Shown piece after piece: positions 32,776 to 40,757 of a DNA stretch of 64,000 bases. Below the pieces are notes generated by a model that was not told the DNA's origin, did not search any database, and saw only the letters and a program-made list of their open reading frames with translations. Each line of letters begins with the position of its first letter. The stretch's first letter is position 1. The stretch comes from a virus: IMG/VR virus record IMGVR_UViG_3300042519_004024, positions 149,925-213,924 of that record; one strand, given 5' to 3'. The position numbers and the translations under genes are program-made.

Positions 32776-34539
32776 ATGGAAGAATTAATTTCAAAAACTC
32801 CCGAAACAAGGGCTCTTCAACTATTAGACGAATATGAAGGGTCAAATAACTATATCCTGTCGTTAAAACACAAAAAACAAAATAGTAAATCATTTACTCC
32901 CACAAGATCACAAGCAGAATACATAATCAACTTTCATGGAAGAACCCCAAAAGTGGCAAAAAAATGGGTAAAGCTGGATGCTTACTTTGGAAAAAAGATG
33001 ATGGAAGATAAAATGTACACAAAAGAACCATCAGAAATTTACGTTGAGAAGTTGTTGGTTGAAAAAGATAAATCATATCATATTTGGGGTAAAATATTTT
33101 CAGGTGATACTATACACGATTTCTGGGTTCCTAAATCTGCCCTTATTAAAGATAACGAAGTAAAAAATGTCGTTATTGAATACTCAAAGTATGATCATAG
33201 ATCACCTATGGAACACCAAAAAGAGGCTATCGAAAAACTTGTAAGAAACAAAAAGTTTATTTTGGCTGATGATATGGGACTTGGAAAAACTACATCAACA
33301 ATTATTTCTGCATTAGAGACGGGAGCAAAAAAAATATTAATTGTTTGTCCAGCATCTTTAAAAATAAATTGGCAACGTGAAATTGAAAATTATTCAGACA
33401 GAACCATTTATATTGCAGAAGGTAAAAAATTTTCAAGTGAACACGATTTTGTAATAATTAATTATGATATTTTAAAAAACTTTCACGACCCAAAAAAGAA
33501 AGACGAATCCATCATTTTAAATTCTAAATTTGATTTAGTTATTATGGATGAAGCCCATATGATATCAAACCCACAAGCACAAAGAACAAAAATAGTTAAT
33601 GACTTATGTGATAAGGTTGAAAGGGTTTGGTTACTAACAGGAACTCCGATGACATCAAGACCAATGAATTATTATAATCTTTTAAGTTTAGTTGAAAGCC
33701 CCGTTGCGGCAAATTGGATGGCTTACGCAAGAAGGTACTGTAACGGATTTCAATTTAGTGTAGGTAAAAGAAAAGTATGGAACGTAACAGGGGCATCTAA
33801 CTTAGATGAGTTGAGAGAACGAACACAATCTCACATTTTAAGAAGATTAAAAGAAGATGTTTTAGATTTACCTGATAAAATTATCACACCTGTTTATTTG
33901 AGACTAAAGTCTAAGGACTACGAAGAACTTATGGGTGAGTATTTTAATTGGTATGATAATAACTCAGAAGAGTCTTCATCTTTAACTATTCAGTTTGGTA
34001 AATTAATGAAAGTTAGAAAAGTAATTGCTGAAGAAAAAGTAAAAAATACAATTGAATTGGCTGAAAATATTATTGAACAAGGAAAAAAAGTTATCATATT
34101 TACAAATTTTACTGACACCTTAAGAACCATTTATGAACATTTTGGAAAACAGGCGGTATATTTAGACGGTAGTTGTTCAAAACCTCATAGACAAAAAGCA
34201 GTGGACGATTTTCAAGAAAACGATAAAATAAAAGTTTTTGTTGGTAATTTAAAGGCTGCGGGTGTGGGTATTACTTTAACATCTGCAGAAGCAGTAATCA
34301 TGAATGATTTATCATTTGTTCCTGCAGAACATGCACAAGCAGAGGATCGATCACACAGAATCGGACAGAAAAAATCAACGTCAGTTTATTATCCATTATT
34401 TGAAAACACAATAGAAGGTGCAATTTATGATATTTTAAATAGAAAGAAAAAAATCATATCAACAGTAATGGGAGATGATATGATGGACGACGCATCTTCA
34501 ATTGAAGAAATGTTAAATATGATTTCTAATAAGAGGTGA
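32776..34539 (+). CDS. SNF2-family DEAH helicase
   Basis: 587 aa from the ATG at 32776 (MEELISKTPE). A longer in-frame start at 32695 would overlap the divergent gene and adds only an AT-encoded hydrophobic stretch. Motifs: Walker A ADDMGLGKTTST (162-173), DEAH (258-261), LLTGTP, and motif VI QAEDRSHRIGQ (521-531). An N-terminal domain of about 145 residues precedes the two RecA-like lobes; the overall design resembles SMARCAL1/HARP-type annealing helicases. T4 UvsW has a comparable role in branch migration and fork regression, but that identity is not shown here. It is followed by the superoxide dismutase gene at 12 nt. Confidence 0.88.
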   Translation: MEELISKTPETRALQLLDEYEGSNNYILSLKHKKQNSKSFTPTRSQAEYIINFHGRTPKVAKKWVKLDAYFGKKMMEDKMYTKEPSEIYVEKLLVEKDKSYHIWGKIFSGDTIHDFWVPKSALIKDNEVKNVVIEYSKYDHRSPMEHQKEAIEKLVRNKKFILADDMGLGKTTSTIISALETGAKKILIVCPASLKINWQREIENYSDRTIYIAEGKKFSSEHDFVIINYDILKNFHDPKKKDESIILNSKFDLVIMDEAHMISNPQAQRTKIVNDLCDKVERVWLLTGTPMTSRPMNYYNLLSLVESPVAANWMAYARRYCNGFQFSVGKRKVWNVTGASNLDELRERTQSHILRRLKEDVLDLPDKIITPVYLRLKSKDYEELMGEYFNWYDNNSEESSSLTIQFGKLMKVRKVIAEEKVKNTIELAENIIEQGKKVIIFTNFTDTLRTIYEHFGKQAVYLDGSCSKPHRQKAVDDFQENDKIKVFVGNLKAAGVGITLTSAEAVIMNDLSFVPAEHAQAEDRSHRIGQKKSTSVYYPLFENTIEGAIYDILNRKKKIISTVMGDDMMDDASSIEEMLNMISNKR

Positions 34540-34546
34540 TATTTAT
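34540..34546 (+). promoter_or_regulatory. TATTTAT motif before superoxide dismutase gene
   Basis: TATTTAT on the plus strand, 4 nt upstream of the ATG at 34551. It may mark a late start but would give a nearly leaderless message. Confidence 0.3.
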
Positions 34547-34550
34547 AGTT

Positions 34551-35270
34551 ATGATATTTAAAAACTTTAATCAAAAAATAACCCTTTTAGAAACAAAATT
34601 AAAAACACATTCGTTTTCAAATGAATTGTTAATTACTGAAATTAAAAAAATTTCAATAGAAAAATTACCTTATGAGTTTGATGATTTAGATATGTTTATT
34701 GACGGTGAAACTATGAGAACTCACTATAATAAACATTACAAAGGTTACGTTGAAAAATTAAATTCTGAATTAGAAAAAATAAAAGGTAAAGATTTAGATT
34801 TAGAAGAGATTGTAAGTAGTATCACAAAATTTAACACGAAAGTTAGAAATAACGGTGGTGGAGCATTTAACCACGCACTATTTTGGAAAATGTTAACACC
34901 TAAAAAAACAAAATTAGAAAATCCTTTATTATATAAAATAGAATCAACATTTGGTTCATTTGAAAAATTTAAACAAAAATTTGAAGAGGAAGCAAAATCA
35001 AGATTCGGTTCTGGTTGGGTTTGGTTAGTAATTACTAAAGCAAATAGATTAAAAATTATAACCACCGCAAATCAAGATAATCCATTAATGTTAAAAGGTA
35101 GTAATAAAGCGTACCCACTATTAGGATTGGATTTATGGGAACATGCATATTATTTAAAATATAAAAACGAAAGAGATAGATACATCCATAATTTTTGGAA
35201 AGTAGTTAATTGGGATTTTGTTTCCGATTTATATTCAACACAAGTAAAATTAAATAAAGTTAATCAGTAA
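34551..35270 (+). CDS. Fe/Mn superoxide dismutase, Mn-type residues
   Basis: 239 aa from the ATG at 34551. A GTG at 34536 is in frame but overlaps the helicase stop. Fe/Mn-SOD family with all four metal ligands: His58 (THYNKHY), His108 (GGGAFNHALFW), Asp194 and His198 (LGLDLWEHAYY). The GGG before NHALFW and Gln175 in TTANQDNPLM are the Mn-type pattern. SGWVWLV and NFWKVVNWDFV complete the signature. About 38 extra residues precede the usual start (LPYEFDDLD). No signal peptide. It lies between the SNF2 helicase and neck genes. Disproportionates superoxide, presumably protecting the infected cell or virion. Confidence 0.92.
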   Translation: MIFKNFNQKITLLETKLKTHSFSNELLITEIKKISIEKLPYEFDDLDMFIDGETMRTHYNKHYKGYVEKLNSELEKIKGKDLDLEEIVSSITKFNTKVRNNGGGAFNHALFWKMLTPKKTKLENPLLYKIESTFGSFEKFKQKFEEEAKSRFGSGWVWLVITKANRLKIITTANQDNPLMLKGSNKAYPLLGLDLWEHAYYLKYKNERDRYIHNFWKVVNWDFVSDLYSTQVKLNKVNQ

Positions 35271-35272
35271 GA

Positions 35273-35279
35273 TATTTAT
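35273..35279 (+). promoter_or_regulatory. Putative late promoter motif
   Basis: TATTTAT in ATATTTATATAAAAAATATC, plus strand, 14 nt upstream of the gp13-like ATG. Confidence 0.5.
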
Positions 35280-35293
35280 ATAAAAAATATCAT

Positions 35294-36415
35294 ATGTCAA
35301 CTACTGTTATTATCACAGAACCAGAAAGAAGTAAAATGTACAAAAGAATTAGAAATCTTTTGGGCGCACCTTTACGTGGTGTAGAATTGGAGGATGAAAT
35401 GATGGATTCATTATTAGAACTCTCAATAGAAGACTACGAACAAGCGGTTCAAGATTGGTTAATTGAGTCACAATGGGCTTCAGTTGCCGGATTAAATGTT
35501 GAAGAACAATCTATTGCTAGAGCACTCACAACAAGAGATATGAATTGGGAGACTCAGTATACTTACGCTTACTCAAAAATTGTTGGGTTACAAGCTGGTG
35601 GTGATTGGGTTTTAAAAAAAGATTATATCGACTTAGTACCTAATCAACAAATCTACGAAATACCAAAATGTAGAGAAATGAATGAACTACTTTGGTTTGC
35701 GAGATCAGAATTAGATGCTGCGTATTTCGATCCTTTTATGGGTGGATTTGGTGGATTTGGTGGTATTGGTTTAGGTGGTGGTGCTGGATTTTCACAAATG
35801 GGTACTACAGGTAACTATGCTATTACACCGGCGTTTGACATTCTTTTAAGAATGGCTGACATACAATTAAAAAGAAGAGTGATAACGGGTGATTTAACAT
35901 ATAGAGTTACTGCACTTCCTGATGGTAAAAAGGCGTTACACCTATACAATGTACCTGGCGGTAAGTTTGATTTTGGTAATTTAAAAAGAAATGAATCAAG
36001 AGTTTGGTATTGGTATTACGATACTTGTGATAGGGAGGATTGTTTAGCAAATAATCCAGATGTGATAAGACTACCATCTGATGTTACAGTTGAAAGACTT
36101 AGATGGGATAAGTTGAACTATCCTGCACAAACATGGGTAAGAAGATGGTTCACGGCATACTGTAAAGAAACATTAGCGAGAGTTAGAGGTAAATTTAGCG
36201 GTAATTTAAAAACCCCCGATTCTGAATTAACTTTAGAATATCAATCTTTACAAACTGAAGCTAAAGACGAAAAAACGCAACTTCAAGAAGAACTTAAAAC
36301 AAGACTTGAAAGATTAAGACCTGAAAAACTTATGGAAGCGAAAGCGATGCAGGCTGAGAATTTAAATAAATTATTAAAATTCAGAGCGTTTAATAGTCCT
36401 TATAATGTAATTTAA
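35294..36415 (+). CDS. Neck / head-completion protein gp13-like
   Basis: 373 aa. The N-terminus KRIRNLLGAPLRGVELEDEM followed by DSLLELSIEDYEQ is the helical start typical of T4-type neck adaptors. LKKDYIDLVPNQQIYEIPKC is the following beta segment. A Gly/Phe-rich loop (FMGGFGGFGGIGLGGGAGF, about 150-168) is an unusual insert. The C-terminal helical part with WVRRWFTAYCKETLARVRGK and PDSELTLEYQSL is characteristic of gp13-like connectors. T4 gp13 is 309 aa. Separated from gp14 and gp15 by the SNF2 and SOD genes and encoded on the other strand, so the neck genes are split. Confidence 0.6.
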   Translation: MSTTVIITEPERSKMYKRIRNLLGAPLRGVELEDEMMDSLLELSIEDYEQAVQDWLIESQWASVAGLNVEEQSIARALTTRDMNWETQYTYAYSKIVGLQAGGDWVLKKDYIDLVPNQQIYEIPKCREMNELLWFARSELDAAYFDPFMGGFGGFGGIGLGGGAGFSQMGTTGNYAITPAFDILLRMADIQLKRRVITGDLTYRVTALPDGKKALHLYNVPGGKFDFGNLKRNESRVWYWYYDTCDREDCLANNPDVIRLPSDVTVERLRWDKLNYPAQTWVRRWFTAYCKETLARVRGKFSGNLKTPDSELTLEYQSLQTEAKDEKTQLQEELKTRLERLRPEKLMEAKAMQAENLNKLLKFRAFNSPYNVI

Positions 36416-36419
36416 TTTT

Positions 36420-36752
36420 ATGGCAATATTTAGAAGTCAACCATCAAAAAGAATAATAAATGGAAATGAAATAATAACTTCAGACTCATCAGTTGTGACT
36501 AATCAAAAGTACACAACTGATGGTGAATATGTAATTGTTATTAAAGATGTTGAGTTTTGTGAACTAACATTAGATGAAAATAAAACCGATCACGTCGTAG
36601 TAAAATCTTTAACTCACGTTTTAGTTAAAACAGATAAACTAATCGATGATGAATACAATGAAGTAGAACTAGGTAAGGGTTCTTGTGTTGAATTTAAATT
36701 TATTGGCGGTAGATGGTATATACTATCATCTGATGGTTTAAAAAATTCTTAA
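36420..36752 (+). CDS. Small unknown protein after gp13-like gene
   Basis: 110 aa, 4 nt after the gp13-like stop. Beta-rich throughout; the end VEFKFIGGRWYILSSDGLK looks like the closing strand of a small beta-domain often found in phage virion decoration or tail proteins. I do not recognise a specific family. Its stop overlaps that of the convergent DNA polymerase gene by 4 nt, with no terminator between them, so the two transcripts collide or overlap here. Confidence 0.65.
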   Translation: MAIFRSQPSKRIINGNEIITSDSSVVTNQKYTTDGEYVIVIKDVEFCELTLDENKTDHVVVKSLTHVLVKTDKLIDDEYNEVELGKGSCVEFKFIGGRWYILSSDGLKNS

Positions 36753-39649
36753 TCAAACACTAAAGATATTAAATCCCCATCCACATCAAATTCGTAGAAT
36801 TCGTCTTCATCTACCTTAGATACCTTAGTTACTTTTTCCATTAATACCCTGTTATTGTTAACTCTACTGTCATCTACTAAATTGATAGTGTCATCAATAT
36901 ACATATAGTAAGGATCGATACCTACCGATTGCCAAAAATTAATTTCCATATCTGATAGGGTTAATACCTCATCTAAATTATCTTGATCCTTCTCTTTCAT
37001 TGGGTATCCTCTACCTAATTCTGTTTGTGATTTAGTAAATATTGGTTGATCGTTAGGATCCTCAATTAAAATATCTTTTCTAATGTCAGGACTATAAACA
37101 ACAAGTAATGGTTCGATTCTTTTATTAAATGCTGCTAATGCTCTTGATACATTATAATCACCTAATAAGTCAGGGTTATTTTCAATTTCCTTTTCATCAA
37201 TTAAATAACAATTTAAAATAACTTCACTTTTTGATAACATTTCAGGTGGTACCGCTCCGTGAATTTGGGTATACTCCTCGATTTGTTTTTTAGTCATTTT
37301 TGTGGTTTTTTTCTGAACATCTCCGTGAGATTTTTTTTCACCATTATTAACATAATAAATTGTATCACCTAAACCTGGAGTTTTGCCAGCATTAATCAAA
37401 AGTTCCATATGAGCTTGTCTTGACATTAAACTTCCCGATTTTGTTGTTTTTGTGACGTGAACTTTATAATCCTCTATAGATTGTTTAACACGAGCCTTGT
37501 TTGCCATCTTAGCCAACGGAATCTCTTTATTATAAATTTTACTAACATATTCGTAGTAGAAATCTAAAAACTCACCACCTTTACCGTCAAGTAACATTCT
37601 TAACCCTTTATCTAAAAACTCAGCAACATATGTTTGAAGTTTTTTAGATTTAATGGAGTTACCTGTAAGTTTAACTTTACCTTTATCTGTAAGAAGTGCA
37701 TAGTTTTTACGAGCCACATTTATTGTTGCCGGCCACACACCGTCAATATCAAGACCCATTTCATTTCTCATGAACAAATCGTTATACTCAGCAACATCAG
37801 CTTCAGCCCCTATATATTCTTTACCCTCTTTAACCAAACCATTAAGTCCTTTACCAATATACTTATAGTTTTCTCTATCTTTTGGTGTCTCAAAGTTCAC
37901 ACCATCCGTATCCATCACTAGAGGTACGTAACCTCTTTTCATGAAGTACATAATCATCTGACGAAGATATTGTCTACCCGTACAAGTAATCTGTTCACCC
38001 ATGTCGATATCACCCCAAGGGAAAACGTGAGGGGCAGATAATGAACCAAAGAATGCGTTGATAAAGATTTTAATTGGTAATTGTTTTCTATCGTAAGAAA
38101 TTGATGCTTTTAAATCTATTGATTTATATTCACTTGCTAAGTTTTTATATTTAATACGAGTATCACGGAAATACTTTAACATACTTTTCATCGCACCTGT
38201 AACATCACAAGCAGGAAACACATCATGTACCAACTGAATGGAAGGATATAGTGAAGAGTAGTCAAGTTTTAATACGTTTCTTGAATATCCAACCTGAACC
38301 AAACGAGAGAGTCCACCTGTAAATTTACGTTTTTCTTTCTTCTTAGGTAACGCCAAATTGTTTTTGTATGACCAAGCACACATAATCATTTTCCATAAAG
38401 TGGCGGTACCCATAGTTGAAAGTCTTTCATATGTTGTTGGTACAAGTTTAGAAAGTAGAAAGTTTGCTTGATTAAATTGCTCATCAACAACCATCGTTTC
38501 GTACAAGTCATCGTCAAGATAATCCTCAATAATTTTTGAACCTGATATTTGTTTATAAACATCCGTTCTTCTTGAACAAACCTCATCTATTTTTTCATTA
38601 ACACCAACCTTCTTATAGTTACCGTTTTCTATATTCATCCAATAGTCCTCATTGTCAAAATATATTTTACCAATCTTATCACCCTCAACGTAAACACGAT
38701 TTTCTTTTTCCGCTTCAATAAATTTGGTAATGTACTTCAAGGACCAACTCTTAATATCTGAGTTGATTGCTTGTGCCCTACGAACCGCATGTGCAATATC
38801 AATAATGTTATACCCCCACATCTGTGTTTGTGTGTAAGGCTCCATCTCATTTGCTAATTTTAGAATCCCTTCTTTTTGTTTTAAAGAATAATCAGGATTT
38901 AAAGTTTTTGCAATTTTTTTAATGTTTAACTTTAAAATTTCTGCACGTTTTAAAATAAATGGAAAATCAAAGAATGCTGAGTTGTACCCACCAACAAGAG
39001 ACGGTTTTAATTTATCGATTGTTTCAAAAAACTCAATAATCATTCGTCTCTCTTCGTCTTCATTTTGAGCCGATAATAATTTTATAAAACCACGATTGTC
39101 TTTCATCCCTATCAAGAATATTTTACTTGTTTTAGGATCTAAACCCGTGGTTTCAATATCGAATACAAACCTGTGGATTTCATCGTATTCGTCAAACCCT
39201 TTAAATAGTCTTTTACTTTTTTGGATGAGGTATTGTTCGACGGGGGAAAGGATGGTTATTGAGTCTGAATTATCCCTACCCCAAGGATCAAGCCCACCAC
39301 CTTTAAAAAAGTTAACAAGGTTTGAATATGATTTTGTGGTTTTAACCAAAAAGGTTAAACCGTTTTTTAATCTTTCATCTCCGTGATCTTCTAATTTTTC
39401 TATAATAATACCGTTTTCAGACATCGCTTTCTTTTGAAAGTCTTTGTTACCTTTATAAAAATTCTTATCACGCAAATCTCCAACCCAAGCAAATGGAATA
39501 AATGTGTCCATCCTCAAAAGTTTACCTTTGATTGGATCTTGAATTACTTTAAAAATTTTATCTGATTTATAATCGTATTCGAGAGCTACGATATATTTTT
39601 CGTCGTCTTCACCGTGTAAAAAACGTTCAATTTCTTCCTGTGGAACCAT
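36749..39649 (-). CDS. gp43: Family B DNA polymerase (T4 gp43-like)
   Basis: 966 aa, near T4 gp43 (898 aa). Proofreading domain: Exo I FVFDIETTGLDP (Asp164, Glu166), Exo II GGYNSAFFDFP (about 220-230). Polymerase: motif A KLDYSSLYPSI (Asp463), motif B KIFINAFFGSLS (about 527-538), motif C VMDTDGVNF (Asp580, Asp582). Motif C has DTDG where T4 and most family B enzymes have DTDS. The last residues EYFEFDVDGDLISLVF-type tail may be the clamp-interaction end. It is a single-gene unit with its own early promoter at 39714-39742 and a leader of about 55 nt. Replicates the phage genome with the SSB and helicase at 3353-8197. Confidence 0.95.
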   Translation of the reverse strand: MVPQEEIERFLHGEDDEKYIVALEYDYKSDKIFKVIQDPIKGKLLRMDTFIPFAWVGDLRDKNFYKGNKDFQKKAMSENGIIIEKLEDHGDERLKNGLTFLVKTTKSYSNLVNFFKGGGLDPWGRDNSDSITILSPVEQYLIQKSKRLFKGFDEYDEIHRFVFDIETTGLDPKTSKIFLIGMKDNRGFIKLLSAQNEDEERRMIIEFFETIDKLKPSLVGGYNSAFFDFPFILKRAEILKLNIKKIAKTLNPDYSLKQKEGILKLANEMEPYTQTQMWGYNIIDIAHAVRRAQAINSDIKSWSLKYITKFIEAEKENRVYVEGDKIGKIYFDNEDYWMNIENGNYKKVGVNEKIDEVCSRRTDVYKQISGSKIIEDYLDDDLYETMVVDEQFNQANFLLSKLVPTTYERLSTMGTATLWKMIMCAWSYKNNLALPKKKEKRKFTGGLSRLVQVGYSRNVLKLDYSSLYPSIQLVHDVFPACDVTGAMKSMLKYFRDTRIKYKNLASEYKSIDLKASISYDRKQLPIKIFINAFFGSLSAPHVFPWGDIDMGEQITCTGRQYLRQMIMYFMKRGYVPLVMDTDGVNFETPKDRENYKYIGKGLNGLVKEGKEYIGAEADVAEYNDLFMRNEMGLDIDGVWPATINVARKNYALLTDKGKVKLTGNSIKSKKLQTYVAEFLDKGLRMLLDGKGGEFLDFYYEYVSKIYNKEIPLAKMANKARVKQSIEDYKVHVTKTTKSGSLMSRQAHMELLINAGKTPGLGDTIYYVNNGEKKSHGDVQKKTTKMTKKQIEEYTQIHGAVPPEMLSKSEVILNCYLIDEKEIENNPDLLGDYNVSRALAAFNKRIEPLLVVYSPDIRKDILIEDPNDQPIFTKSQTELGRGYPMKEKDQDNLDEVLTLSDMEINFWQSVGIDPYYMYIDDTINLVDDSRVNNNRVLMEKVTKVSKVDEDEFYEFDVDGDLISLVFD

Positions 39650-39713
39650 AATGTTATAAATTTAAGTTTGGTCTATTAGCTGTCACATAAGGGCGACATT
39701 TACCTTCGTCTTA

Positions 39714-39742
39714 AATATAAGAGTAAAATGTACTCTTGTCAA
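39714..39742 (-). promoter_or_regulatory. Early promoter of the DNA polymerase gene with palindromic spacer
   Basis: Minus strand TTGACA (39742-39737), 17-nt spacer, TATATT (39719-39714); as a Bacteroidota promoter, TTTG-N20-TATATTTA. The -35 overlaps the stop of the 117-aa gene. AAGAGTA and TACTCTT form a perfect inverted repeat (39719-39737) filling the spacer, a possible operator. Confidence 0.75.
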
Positions 39743-40092
39743 ACAATATTAATATAAAGATTTTCTCTAATTGGAGATACCAATTCTCCATTTTCTAAAA
39801 TTATAGAAAACTGCCCTACAAACCTACCTTTTTTTGTTGTGTCTTTACTATTCCATTTATAATATATGTAATATTCTACAGGAGAATCAGGATTTCTTCT
39901 TTCCTTATTGACAATGTAAGCATTATCCATAAATATTTTTTGTATCCCATCATCTTCACAAACCATAGAAAATCTTAATGTCGCATTATCTAAGATTGAA
40001 TAAAAATCTTTCCATGATTCGGTTCTTCCGTCTCTGACAATGTCCATTTTTAATATGGGTATGGTTGCATTTTGATGAATAAAAAATTCCAT
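39739..40092 (-). CDS. Small beta-rich unknown protein
   Basis: 117 aa. IPILKMDIVRDGRTESWKDF, DNATLRFSMVCEDDGIQKIF, VEYYIYYKWNSKDTTKKGRF and GQFSIILENGELVSPIRENL look like successive strands of a compact beta-sandwich of a kind common in phage tails and baseplate accessories (similar in layout to N-terminal BppU-like domains). It lies downstream of the fibre genes, which supports a virion role, but the function is not established. Its last codons overlap the -35 element of the polymerase promoter. No exact TATTTAT motif, but CATTTAT lies in its leader. Confidence 0.6.
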   Translation of the reverse strand: MEFFIHQNATIPILKMDIVRDGRTESWKDFYSILDNATLRFSMVCEDDGIQKIFMDNAYIVNKERRNPDSPVEYYIYYKWNSKDTTKKGRFVGQFSIILENGELVSPIRENLYINIV

Positions 40093-40150
40093 AGAATAAA
40101 ATTATTTTTTCTTATTTTCTAATAAATGTTTTATTTGTTTTATTTAAATA

Positions 40151-40738
40151 TTATACACCACGAGGAACTTTTGGTCCAACGGGACTAATTATTTCAGAAT
40201 CATTTTGTAATGTATTAAAATAATTTAAATTTCTTTTAGAGTACGTATTTTTTATCTCGTTATTTCTAAATTTTGAATTTAATAATTTTTGAACGTAAAT
40301 TTCAGCCGATATAGGAGTAACTTTATTTAAATCTTTTCCAATATATCCCTCAAGTTGTAGGTTATCTCTTATAGCATTTTCGGGATTTTTAACTTCAGTG
40401 TTTTTTAACGACATTATTATTTCTCTTGTGACAACACCACCCTCAAGACTTTCCTCATACTTTGTAAGGTCAGAGGTTTTTTTCTCAATATCGTTTCTTA
40501 ATACATCTTTTCTGTTTAAACTTGTTTCGTCTTCTTTTCCGTCTAAACCTTTTAACTCTTTTTGATCTGAATTAATAGATTTAATTTGTGAGTTATATTT
40601 TCTCACCTCTTCTTTTGCTAAATCATCGATTGTTTTTAAAACAATCAAATCAATCCCTGTTGTTGACAAACTAGGGTGTGTTCTTCTTGGTAATTCGGCG
40701 TCTGTAATGCCAGGTATCTTTGTTCTTGTAGTTGTCAT
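40151..40738 (-). CDS. Unknown coiled-coil protein next to fibre genes
   Basis: 195 aa. After MTTTRTKIPGITDAELPRRT comes a helical stretch with heptad-like Lys/Glu/Leu spacing (about 30-100: DDLAKEEVRKYNSQIKSINS and later LRNDIEKKTSDLTKYEESLE), then a mixed segment ending SEIISPVGPKVPRGV. I do not recognise the family. It lies 19 nt after the 1272-aa fibre-like gene and upstream of the 117-aa gene, so it may be a fibre-associated structural protein or a chaperone; nothing in the sequence decides between them. Confidence 0.65.
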   Translation of the reverse strand: MTTTRTKIPGITDAELPRRTHPSLSTTGIDLIVLKTIDDLAKEEVRKYNSQIKSINSDQKELKGLDGKEDETSLNRKDVLRNDIEKKTSDLTKYEESLEGGVVTREIIMSLKNTEVKNPENAIRDNLQLEGYIGKDLNKVTPISAEIYVQKLLNSKFRNNEIKNTYSKRNLNYFNTLQNDSEIISPVGPKVPRGV

Positions 40739-40757
40739 ATTATTAGTATTTTATTTT

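Noticed and set aside
39650-39713. Polymerase leader considered as a translational operator like that of T4 gp43
   Set aside because: No stable hairpin covering the start codon can be seen in the leader; only the palindrome in the promoter spacer is clear.
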